Source: Clostridia bacterium
GTDB lineage: Bacteria > Bacillota > Clostridia > Oscillospirales > CAG-272
Reading direction: 5' to 3'
Assembly: GCA_017382615.1 (NCBI GenBank)
Contig: JAFNZX010000178.1
Location: forward strand, 1 to 6,412
DNA length: 6,412 bases
Shown: in pieces, positions 1 through 5,195 of the stretch
Layout: each line of letters begins with the position of its first letter
Numbering within the stretch: the first letter of the stretch is position 1
Position numbers and translations under genes: made by a program
Notes under the pieces: model-generated
Databases searched by the model: none
What the model was told of the DNA's origin: nothing
What the model saw: only the letters and a program-made list of their open reading frames with translations

Positions 1-900
1 CTTGATCTCCACTAAACCTTCAGGAAGAGTAATGCTCTCAATAGGAGAGGACTTGCTGAACACAGGTACAGCTCCGTCGTATACATCCCCCTGACCGAGA
101 ATAGTCACATCATCCGGAACGGTAAAGCTTGCGCCTACGTTATCGTAAGGAACGCTCGCAAGCACGACATTACCATCAATGGTATAATGGTAGGTGTTTC
201 CTTCGATAACATGAACGTCTATGTCGGGGATTTCGATATCATCATAGTTTTCATCAAAGGCATCTTTCTCTACATTGTCCTGAGTTGCCATCAAAACGAT
301 GGAGAAGTTTGTACCAATGGAAAGATTCTGATACTCGTTTCCTGCATTCTCTCTCATCTTGAGAGCGATTGTAACGGTCTTAACGCTTTCAATCTCTTCG
401 GTACTTTCATCCTCTGCAAGAAGAGAGCCGTAAGCAGCACCATCAGGATCATCGATCATCTGACGGAGCGTTCCAACGGGAGTCAATGCTGCCAGAGAAT
501 CGCGGGTTGCAATCTGTGCGGGATCAACGAAATAAACGTCAATAACATCTGCCAACTCGGAAACTTCGCCATTGGGAGCGATTGCGAGCTTATACTTCAA
601 TGCAAGCGTGCCCACGTTAGCAATTTTGATGTGGCGAGCTTCTACGTAGCCGGGTTCCCAAAGCTCGCTATTAAATATCGCACCCTGGGAAGCATCCTTC
701 CAATCAGCAGAAGAAGGATCTTCGGTTCCCTTTGCCCAGTACATCTCAACGTCGAGAGTACCGGACTGAATGATGTTTCCCGCACTCGTTACCGAGTCGG
801 TAAACCACGCGTATGTCGTCCCGAGCAGCATGGCGAAGCAGAGGAACAACGCCAAGACACTTGACAACAGAGCGCGCTTTGTGTTTTTTGTGTTAGTCAT
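1..900 (-). CDS. SipW-dependent TasA-like surface protein with probable C-terminal leucine-rich repeats (partial)
   Basis: The reading frame starts at ATG 900 and stays open for 300 codons to the window edge, so the C-terminus is missing. An AAGGAGGT ribosome binding site at 909-916 supports the start. Residues 9-33 form a signal peptide (basic start, hydrophobic core with Cys21, then G-T-T-Y-A-W-F-T-D at 27-35), the type cleaved by SipW-like peptidases. Residues 44-210 look like the TasA/camelysin beta-sandwich: SGTLDVEMYW (46-55), a Pro-Gly turn (83-84) followed by I-K-I-A-N-V-G (91-97), and a late NEYQ (188-191). From about residue 222 an acidic linker leads into a new beta-rich region, and the last visible residues (I-T-L-P-E-G-L-V-E-I, 290-299) match the start of a BspA-type leucine-rich repeat. 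This suggests a secreted, surface-displayed binding or adhesion protein. It lies 69 bases after the second signal peptidase gene, whose likely substrate it is. Signal and fold are well supported; the repeat assignment rests on one partial repeat. Confidence 0.85.
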   Translation of the reverse strand, partial: MTNTKNTKRALLSSVLALFLCFAMLLGTTYAWFTDSVTSAGNIIQSGTLDVEMYWAKGTEDPSSADWKDASQGAIFNSELWEPGYVEARHIKIANVGTLALKYKLAIAPNGEVSELADVIDVYFVDPAQIATRDSLAALTPVGTLRQMIDDPDGAAYGSLLAEDESTEEIESVKTVTIALKMRENAGNEYQNLSIGTNFSIVLMATQDNVEKDAFDENYDDIEIPDIDVHVIEGNTYHYTIDGNVVLASVPYDNVGASFTVPDDVTILGQGDVYDGAVPVFSKSSPIESITLPEGLVEIK

Positions 901-908
901 TTTTTCAT

Positions 909-916
909 ACCTCCTT
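909..916 (-). promoter_or_regulatory. Ribosome binding site of the partial LRR-type gene
   Basis: On the minus strand this reads AAGGAGGT, with 9 bases between its GGAGG core and the ATG at 900. It fixes the start of the gene that runs off the left edge. Confidence 0.8.
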
Positions 917-929
917 ATGGTTTATTTTT

Positions 930-940
930 GTTAGACTAAC
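930..940. promoter_or_regulatory. 11-bp perfect palindrome, candidate operator
   Basis: GTTAGACTAAC is a perfect inverted repeat (5-bp arms around a central A/T pair) in the 69-base gap before the LRR-type gene. On the minus strand it follows TTTACA at 942-947, which resembles a -35 box, and precedes the A/T-rich AATAAA, so it would sit between possible promoter elements, a usual place for a repressor site. The promoter reading is weak because the leader would be very short. The half-site GTCTAAC recurs at 6364-6370 upstream of the TetR-like gene. Binding by that regulator is inference. Confidence 0.4.
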
Positions 941-948
941 TATGTAAA

Positions 949-961
949 GAGGACTTTCCTC
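949..961 (-). repeat. Small inverted repeat between the second peptidase gene and the LRR-type gene
   Basis: On the minus strand GAGGA, a 3-base loop AAG and TCCTC can form a 5-bp hairpin 8 bases after the peptidase stop codon, followed by only three T. It is too short and its T run too poor to call a terminator. It might be a weak attenuator or RNA processing structure. Confidence 0.3.
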
Positions 962-969
962 AATACACC

Positions 970-1809
970 TTATTGGTTTTCGTCGGTTGTATCCGCAGGA
1001 GCAGCATCTTCCGATTTCGTCTCTACTGTTTCATCGGTCGTTACTTCCTCCGTAGGAGCTACCTCGGACGCAGGCTCGGCGGGAGGTGTTCCCTCTCCAC
1101 CTTCTTTTTTGTCGAGCTGTGCTTTAAGGGCTAACAGCTCTTGCATCATACGCTGGTTCTCAGCGCGTTCTGCTTCAAGCTTATCCTTCTCGGCTTGCAT
1201 TGCTTCCATCTGCTCGCGCTTATATTTGCGGAACAGGCGAATGACGTTGACGCCGTTATACAGAATCAGCAGCAGGAACGGAACGAGAATGCAGATGATA
1301 TAGCCCGGCGTGGACTTGACAAATGCAAAGAATTTGCCAACCCCGGGCAGCTTGCCTGCGTACGTGCCCAAAACGTATTCGGGCTCGACTAAGGCTTCGT
1401 CATCAACTCCCGTATTGGTACCGTAGGTCACGTAACCGAGCACTCTGCCGTCCTCGGTCTTTTTGACCTCGCGCACCATATGCGTAACCGTTTCCCCATA
1501 GCTTACGCTGTTGGTCGACATGAACGACACGATGTCGCCTGCCTGCAGCGTGCGGGGATCCTTCACGTTCTTGATCACAACGATATCCCCTGCATCGAAA
1601 TGCACGTCAAGATCTGCATTCTTGTCGGACAGGCTCATGGAGTCTGTCTGCACAATGTAAAACTTGATGCCGAATATCGCGCGATCGTTTTTGTCAACGG
1701 TTGCTACCGTGAAAATGGTGAATACCATCATAAAGACGGCAAAGGCAACCAATAGCCACGTAACGGTCTTAGTCAAGATATTCAGTATTTTTTTAACTGT
1801 TTGGTTCAT
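970..1809 (-). CDS. sipW: SipW-like (ER-type) signal peptidase I with cytosolic coiled coil and acidic tail
   Basis: This 279-residue membrane serine peptidase probably removes signal peptides from the TasA-like proteins encoded on either side. Visible order: transmembrane segment about 16-38; extracellular catalytic domain with T-D-S-M (Ser57 as nucleophile), L-Q-A-G-D-I-V (88-94) and V-T-H-M-V (His110 in place of the Lys of bacterial LepB); second transmembrane segment about 168-190; basic stretch; coiled coil about 195-236; and a Pro/Glu/Thr-rich acidic tail to 279. The box that usually reads G-D-N here reads G-T-N-T-G-V-D-D (130-137), so the first Asp is Thr131, while Asp136/137 could still serve. 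Its start overlaps the preceding gene by 17 bases. An AAAGGAGC site inside that gene's last codons fits translational coupling. The family call is firm; activity and substrate choice are not shown by sequence. An earlier, more canonical paralogue lies at 4411-5187. Confidence 0.88.
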   Translation of the reverse strand: MNQTVKKILNILTKTVTWLLVAFAVFMMVFTIFTVATVDKNDRAIFGIKFYIVQTDSMSLSDKNADLDVHFDAGDIVVIKNVKDPRTLQAGDIVSFMSTNSVSYGETVTHMVREVKKTEDGRVLGYVTYGTNTGVDDEALVEPEYVLGTYAGKLPGVGKFFAFVKSTPGYIICILVPFLLLILYNGVNVIRLFRKYKREQMEAMQAEKDKLEAERAENQRMMQELLALKAQLDKKEGGEGTPPAEPASEVAPTEEVTTDETVETKSEDAAPADTTDENQ

Positions 1810-2404
1810 TGCTCTGCTCCTTTACGTTGACGTTGCCTTGTACTGCGTACACGGTTACACCAATTCCCGTATACGTTTTGCCCTGGAAGTCGTTGCCCAC
1901 GGTTTCCTTCATCTTAATAAACAGATAATACGTGTCCTCACTGCTGCTTCCAACCTCCAACCGATCGGTAAATTCGATCAACTTTGTCGCATCGGACGGA
2001 TCTGTCGGATTGGTGGAGATCCATACCTCAAAAGCCTCGTAAAACTCTTCCATATCAATGTCCTCGTCTTCGCTGACCGAGAGTCGGAAATTGATGGGAA
2101 TGTCTCCCGTGTTCTTGATCTTAAAGCCCTGCGTGCAAAATGCTGCGCCCGGCTCAAACAAAATCTCCTTGCTATCGGACGAGGTCCTGAATTGCAGTAC
2201 CTGCCCTACCAGCGATTGCTCTTCGTCGGCTGCATCCACAATGTCAACCTTGATATCTCCGGCTGTTGTGATGATACCGATCGTGCCGCTGTTCGCTCCG
2301 CTTGTAAACAGTGCGTACGTAGCTCCCGTGAGACTGATCAGGCAAAGCAGGATAACTAATACCGCTATAATAAATGCCTGTTTGTTTGATCTATAACGGA
2401 ACAT
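1793..2404 (-). CDS. TasA/camelysin-like SipW-dependent secreted protein (third of three)
   Basis: The product is 203 residues from ATG 2404. An ATG directly before it (2407) would add one Met, but its spacing to the AAAGGAGGT site is only 2 bases against 5 for the chosen start. The signal peptide has a basic start (R3, R5, K8), a hydrophobic core with Cys21, and G-A-T-Y-A-L-F-T-S at 27-35 for SipW-type cleavage. The mature part has the family marks: T-A-G-D-I-K-V-D (47-54), a Pro-Gly turn (85-86), then F-K-I-K-N-T-G-D (94-101), and near the end F-Q-G-K-T-Y with G-V-T-V-Y-A-V-Q-G-N, comparable to the C-terminal strands of B. subtilis TasA. Cys90 lies in the mature domain. It probably forms part of an extracellular fibre or surface layer with its neighbours. 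It overlaps the second peptidase gene, so the two are probably made together and this may be a preferred substrate (inference). Confidence 0.85.
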   Translation of the reverse strand: MFRYRSNKQAFIIAVLVILLCLISLTGATYALFTSGANSGTIGIITTAGDIKVDIVDAADEEQSLVGQVLQFRTSSDSKEILFEPGAAFCTQGFKIKNTGDIPINFRLSVSEDEDIDMEEFYEAFEVWISTNPTDPSDATKLIEFTDRLEVGSSSEDTYYLFIKMKETVGNDFQGKTYTGIGVTVYAVQGNVNVKEQSNEPNS

Positions 2405-2408
2405 CATT

Positions 2409-2417
2409 ACCTCCTTT
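2409..2417 (-). promoter_or_regulatory. Ribosome binding site that decides between two adjacent ATG codons
   Basis: The minus strand reads AAAGGAGGT followed by A, ATG, ATG. The spacing from GGAGG is 2 bases to the first ATG (2407) and 5 to the second (2404), which favours the second. Confidence 0.65.
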
Positions 2418-2441
2418 ACCGTTACTTAAAAGCTATGCGAT

Positions 2442-2460
2442 GGGGGCTTCCCCCCGGGGG
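2442..2460 (-). repeat. G/C-only inverted repeat in the leader of the third TasA-like gene
   Basis: The minus strand carries CCCCC, then six G, AAG, then CCCCC. The G run can pair with the following C run as a 5-bp all-GC stem with a 3-4 base loop, or compete with the preceding C run. No T tract follows, so it is not a classic terminator. It lies 8 bases after the preceding stop codon and about 30 bases before the ribosome binding site, where it might act as a partial terminator or RNA-end stabiliser. Runs of this kind are also prone to sequencing error. Confidence 0.4.
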
Positions 2461-2467
2461 ATCGTGA

Positions 2468-3091
2468 TTAGTCGGTGATCAGGTTGCCGTTTGCGTCAAC
2501 GCCGTTCTGCTGAACAGTTTCAACGATGAACTGAATGTTAGCAACTGCGCCCTGGTATTTGTTATCGTCCTCGGGTTTGCCATTCTCAAATTCAACGATG
2601 ACAACAAAAGTAGTTTCTGCTCCGGGCATACCCAGTGCCTGATACTTATTGACGCCCTCGAATGCATTGCCGCTCTGATCCAGAACGGTAACGGTCAGCG
2701 CGTTATACAGGTCAGTCTGATTCTGTTCAACGCCTGCGGAAACAGCCTTAACGTTGTACATGACGGCAACGTCGCCGGTGTTCACTACCTTCACCTCAAA
2801 GTAGATTGCATCTCCGGGAGTCATATGGCTGATCTGCATCTTGCCGTCGGTTACGGTAACCGTACCGCCGTTGGAGAAGGTACCGGCACGAGGATACGTA
2901 TCTGCATCGTCTTCCAGAGAACGCAGCTGCATAGACTCCTCCACGATAGCCGCCTCAACTTCGAGATCGCCCGCGGTAACTGCGATGTTGACTTCGGTGC
3001 GTTCGGTGAACAGCGCATAGGTCGAACCCGCAATCAGGCAAAGGCAAAGCGCGATGACTGCAACAGAAGAGAGTAAAATCTTCTTTTTCAT
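2468..3091 (-). CDS. tasA: TasA-like fibre/biofilm matrix protein, SipW-dependent (second of three)
   Basis: This 207-residue protein is the closest in the window to TasA, the major extracellular fibre subunit of B. subtilis biofilms. The signal peptide starts MKKK, has a hydrophobic core with Cys16 and Cys18, and ends G-S-T-Y-A-L-F-T-E (22-30). The mature part begins with V-T-A-G-D-L-E-V (38-45) and has a P-G-D turn (92-94) followed by E-V-K-V-V-N-T-G-D (99-107). Near the C-terminus it has N-K-Y-Q-G (177-181) and I-Q-F-I-V-E-T-V-Q-Q-N-G, which I recognise as the TasA pattern NKYQG...F..E..Q.NG from memory of that protein. An AAAGGAGG site 7 bases before ATG 3091 is strong. The 103-base leader, the longest in the cluster, holds two inverted repeats. 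The strong site and special leader fit a major subunit (inference). Camelysin-like protease activity is not indicated by any visible motif. Confidence 0.88.
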   Translation of the reverse strand: MKKKILLSSVAVIALCLCLIAGSTYALFTERTEVNIAVTAGDLEVEAAIVEESMQLRSLEDDADTYPRAGTFSNGGTVTVTDGKMQISHMTPGDAIYFEVKVVNTGDVAVMYNVKAVSAGVEQNQTDLYNALTVTVLDQSGNAFEGVNKYQALGMPGAETTFVVIVEFENGKPEDDNKYQGAVANIQFIVETVQQNGVDANGNLITD

Positions 3092-3123
3092 GTTCTTTCC
3101 TCCTTTTTGAATTTTTTCTTGGA

Positions 3124-3156
3124 AGCTTGAGTTTTACCCAAACGCAAACTCAAGCT
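3124..3156 (-). repeat. 11-bp perfect inverted repeat in the leader of the TasA-like gene
   Basis: AGCTTGAGTTT (3124-3134) and AAACTCAAGCT (3146-3156) are exact reverse complements around an 11-base loop. The transcript would form a stable hairpin extended by G-U pairs, about 20 bases upstream of the ribosome binding site. On the minus strand an A run follows, not a T run, so it is not an intrinsic terminator for this operon. An RNA-stabilising, processing or regulatory role is possible. Confidence 0.6.
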
Positions 3157-3157
3157 C

Positions 3158-3170
3158 CGCAAGTTTTGCG
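3158..3170 (-). repeat. Second small inverted repeat in the same leader
   Basis: CGCAA (3158-3162) and TTGCG (3166-3170) form a 5-bp stem with a 3-base loop, one base from the larger repeat. In the RNA the segment ACGCAAA can instead pair with TTTGCGT, which spans the loop and inner stem of the larger hairpin, so the two arrangements exclude each other. Confidence 0.4.
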
Positions 3171-3194
3171 TCCGTATTTAAGGGGGCTTTGCTG

Positions 3195-3833
3195 TCAAGA
3201 AGCAAGGTCGGGGTCAGCTCCCGTATACTGTACGGCATGAACGACTAAGTCAAAGGTGACCTCGTCCCCTTGCGCTTGGTTATTGATCGAATTCGCCAAG
3301 TCAAGGAATTCTACCGTTACAGTAAATTCGCCTGCTTCTCCAACTGCTATCACCCCAATGGGCTCTTTCTCACTGCCAACCACCAAGCCTTGGCTTAAGC
3401 GTTTGGACTGTGCCGTATTGACCGTGATCTCTATCTGATCGGCAAGCTCAACGTCTGCCGAACCCGTATAGACGATCTCTACCCAATACCCAAAGGCAAC
3501 GTCACTCTGATTGCTTACCTGCATTTCGGCAATATACTTACTCTGCGGCACGATCACTGCGCCGTCCAGCGCAAATACGTTTTCATCCGTTCCGTTGGTG
3601 AAATCCTTGTCCCTGTCGTCTGTGACAGTGTCAAGGAAGCCTCTTTCGGTCAGATAAGTAGACGTCAGCTTTGTTCGCACCAGCGTCACGTCAAGGTCGC
3701 CGGCTTTTAAGTGGTTGGTCACAACCTCGTCGTCCGAAAACAACGCCAAGGTCATCCCTGTAATCACCGTCAGGCACAGCAAGATAACGGAACCCGAAAC
3801 GAGCAAAGCTCTTTTTCTGTTCGTACTTCCCAT
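3195..3833 (-). CDS. TasA/camelysin-like SipW-dependent secreted protein (first of three)
   Basis: The start is placed at ATG 3833 (212 residues). The frame extends to an ATG at 3851, but those six extra codons (M-K-G-G-E-A) are the AAAGGAGG ribosome binding site itself, 7 bases before 3833. The signal peptide has N-R-K-R (5-8), a hydrophobic core with Cys20, and G-M-T-L-A-L-F-S-D (26-34). The mature domain has K-A-G-D-L-D-V-T-L (43-51) and, in place of the usual Pro-Gly turn, V-P-Q-S (95-98), followed by E-M-Q-V-S-N-Q-S-D (103-111). It ends with strands V-T-F-D-L-V-V-H-A-V-Q-Y-T-G. An inserted acidic loop (about 68-85, D/N rich) may bind cations, but this is speculative. It is the first secreted subunit after the membrane genes, 59 bases from the Pro-Glu protein. 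It is more diverged than its neighbours, so a minor or adaptor subunit is possible. Confidence 0.83.
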   Translation of the reverse strand: MGSTNRKRALLVSGSVILLCLTVITGMTLALFSDDEVVTNHLKAGDLDVTLVRTKLTSTYLTERGFLDTVTDDRDKDFTNGTDENVFALDGAVIVPQSKYIAEMQVSNQSDVAFGYWVEIVYTGSADVELADQIEITVNTAQSKRLSQGLVVGSEKEPIGVIAVGEAGEFTVTVEFLDLANSINNQAQGDEVTFDLVVHAVQYTGADPDLAS

Positions 3834-3840
3834 AGCCTCT

Positions 3841-3848
3841 CCTCCTTT
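3841..3848 (-). promoter_or_regulatory. Ribosome binding site fixing the start of the first TasA-like gene
   Basis: The minus strand reads AAAGGAGG, 7 bases before ATG 3833. It lies inside the longer frame that begins at 3851, which argues against the longer start. Confidence 0.75.
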
Positions 3849-3871
3849 CATACAGATTCATTGTATTGTTT

Positions 3872-3886
3872 CGCTGACATGCAGCG
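3872..3886 (-). repeat. Small inverted repeat after the Pro-Glu protein gene
   Basis: CGCTG (3872-3876) and CAGCG (3882-3886) form a 5-bp stem with a 5-base loop in the 59-base gap. No T tract follows on the minus strand, so it is not a terminator. It could mark a processing point between the membrane genes and the secreted subunits. Confidence 0.3.
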
Positions 3887-3892
3887 GAGCAA

Positions 3893-4414
3893 TCACTTTC
3901 TCTTGATCACACGCACGATCTTCTTGAGCACCTTATCCGTGGGGAAATCCTGCGTGCGATAATTGCCGTTGATGACGGTTGCGGTTCTGAAAATCTCACC
4001 GTGGCGGTGCTTGTCAAACGTAGGCACCAAAACGGTGTCCCCTCTGTGCAACTCCTCCCCGTTGGGATCGTATCGATAAATCTTGTTTTTCGCCATGCTT
4101 TCGGGCCACGCAACGTCAATGACCTCCAGCCCTTCCTCGATCACCTCGGGCACGGGAAGATCCTCGGGGATCTCCACGGGCGCGGACTCGATAATCTCAA
4201 CCTCGGGCTCGGGTTCGGGCTCGGGTTCGGGCTCGGGTTCGGGTACGGGCTCAGGCTCAGGCTCAGGCTCGGGTACAGGCTCAGGCTCGGGCTCCTCTAC
4301 CACGGGCTTTTTGCGCTTTAATACTTCCAAAATAATGTCCGCGGTGACGTATACAAGCGAAACAATGGCATATATTGCCGAGACTGTCATATAGAAAATG
4401 ACCCATCCATTCAT
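3893..4414 (-). CDS. Membrane protein with Pro-Glu repeat linker and small basic cytosolic domain
   Basis: I do not recognise a named family for this 173-residue protein. Residues 4-30 are one transmembrane helix, followed at once by K-R-K-K (33-36), which by the positive-inside rule puts the C-terminus in the cytosol. Residues 42-71 are Pro-Glu dipeptides with two Val substitutions (47, 57), a stiff extended linker like the one in TonB. An acidic stretch follows to about 100. The C-terminal domain (about 112-173) is compact and basic, with Y-R-Y-D-P-N-G, R-G-D-T-V-L-V-P-T-F-D and a final I-V-R-V-I-K-R-K. It vaguely recalls the small beta domain at the N-terminus of PriA (G-D-x-V-L-V-P), but this is weak. 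The start overlaps the upstream peptidase stop as ATGA, and its ribosome binding site lies in that gene's last codons. It may link the peptidase or export site to a cytosolic partner (inference). Confidence 0.8.
   Translation of the reverse strand: MNGWVIFYMTVSAIYAIVSLVYVTADIILEVLKRKKPVVEEPEPEPVPEPEPEPEPVPEPEPEPEPEPEPEVEIIESAPVEIPEDLPVPEVIEEGLEVIDVAWPESMAKNKIYRYDPNGEELHRGDTVLVPTFDKHRHGEIFRTATVINGNYRTQDFPTDKVLKKIVRVIKRK
4202..4291 (-). repeat. Imperfect 6/12-bp tandem repeat coding for the Pro-Glu linker
   Basis: This part of the gene is built from GAGCCC/GAACCC/GAGCCT hexamers. In the 3' half of the array a 12-base unit (GAGCCCGAACCC) recurs in near-exact copies, while the 5' half uses mostly CCT for Pro. 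The number of units could change by slippage in steps of 6 or 12 bases, altering linker length without breaking the frame. Confidence 0.8.
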
Positions 4415-5187
4415 GATTTTTCGCCTCCTTCACTGTCATTCGTTTCCCCTTGGCCGGGTGAGCCGCGTTGCTGCTCCAGCTCTGCCAATCTGCGGCGCAA
4501 AGCCTCCAGCTCGTCGTCCTTTTGCTTTTTCTCTTCCAAATCCTTTTGCCGCTTATCCGCCGATACGACCTTGCCGATCTTGACAAATTCCATGATCATA
4601 ATGACCAGGCACGGCATGATGATAATAAACACAATCCCGATCGGCTGCATCAAAAAGCTCATGATCAAGCCAAACAGGTACGATTGCCCCACCACCTCGC
4701 CAATGACGTAGTTGGTGTTATGGGGGATCGAGGTATCAATGGACTGGTACAGCTGACCTGCCTCGTCGTTGACGTTGTCGCCTGCCAAGTCAATGACGAA
4801 TCCGCCCGTTTCCTTTTCCGTAACGCCGACAACACGGTGCGTGATAGTGACCTGCGTGGTGTATACGTAACGGAACGTCAGCACGTCACCCACCTGCAGG
4901 TTGCGATACCACTCGTCTGCTTCGGCAGGATCGTCGGGCATCACCTTGACAAACACCATAGAGCGCAGCGGGATATCCTTGATTTTATAGGCAGAAACGT
5001 CTGTCAGCTCGCATTTTGCCATGGATTCGGACGTAACCACGCGCATCTGGTAGCCAAATACCTCCACTGCGCCATCCGGATCCCGTTTTGAGAACACGGT
5101 CAGAACCACGCAGAATATGCATATTGCCAGAAATGCGTACAGCAGCACGTCCAGTATTACTTTTACAATCTTCTTTGCTTTATTCAT
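4411..5187 (-). CDS. sipW: SipW-like (ER-type) signal peptidase I with cytosolic coiled-coil tail
   Basis: This 258-residue membrane peptidase is the more canonical of the two in the window. Transmembrane segment about 10-32; extracellular catalytic domain with T-S-E-S-M (Ser55 nucleophile), L-Q-V-G-D-V-L-T-F (97-105), T-I-T-H-R-V-V (His117 as the base, as in SipW and Sec11) and A-G-D-N-V-N-D-E (Asp137 and Asp141); second transmembrane segment about 172-200; then a basic, charged coiled coil about 210-241 in the cytosol and a short polar tail. Its probable job is to cut the G-x-T-x-A-x-F signal peptides of the TasA-like proteins downstream, as SipW does for TasA and TapA in B. subtilis. The start at 5187 follows the previous stop by 8 bases with a modest GAGGT site. 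The coiled-coil tail is not part of B. subtilis SipW as I know it. The family call is firm; the substrates are inferred from context. Confidence 0.93.
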   Translation of the reverse strand: MNKAKKIVKVILDVLLYAFLAICIFCVVLTVFSKRDPDGAVEVFGYQMRVVTSESMAKCELTDVSAYKIKDIPLRSMVFVKVMPDDPAEADEWYRNLQVGDVLTFRYVYTTQVTITHRVVGVTEKETGGFVIDLAGDNVNDEAGQLYQSIDTSIPHNTNYVIGEVVGQSYLFGLIMSFLMQPIGIVFIIIMPCLVIMIMEFVKIGKVVSADKRQKDLEEKKQKDDELEALRRRLAELEQQRGSPGQGETNDSEGGEKS

Positions 5188-5195
5188 ACTTTACC

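Noticed and set aside
187..864. 225-codon open frame on the plus strand
   Set aside because: It lies wholly opposite the 300-codon minus-strand gene, which has a strong ribosome binding site, a clear signal peptide and a family fold. The plus frame has no recognisable motif.
1664..2359. 231-codon plus-strand frame opposite the third TasA-like and second peptidase genes
   Set aside because: It is antisense to two well-supported overlapping genes and its product shows no domain or sensible composition.
3124..3156. Inverted repeat as an intrinsic terminator
   Set aside because: The T run expected after the stem on the transcribed strand is missing (an A run follows), and the cluster continues in the same direction.
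2468..3833. Camelysin-type metalloprotease function for the TasA-like proteins
   Set aside because: The fold family is shared, but no zinc-binding HExxH or similar motif is visible in the three proteins, so a structural role is preferred.
4202..4291. CRISPR-like or intergenic satellite array
   Set aside because: The units are 6-12 bases with no spacers and lie in frame inside a gene as a Pro-Glu linker.
4001..4394. Plus-strand frames giving Gly-Leu or Gly-Ser repeat proteins
   Set aside because: They are the antisense reading of the Pro-Glu coding repeat; low complexity produces open frames on both strands.
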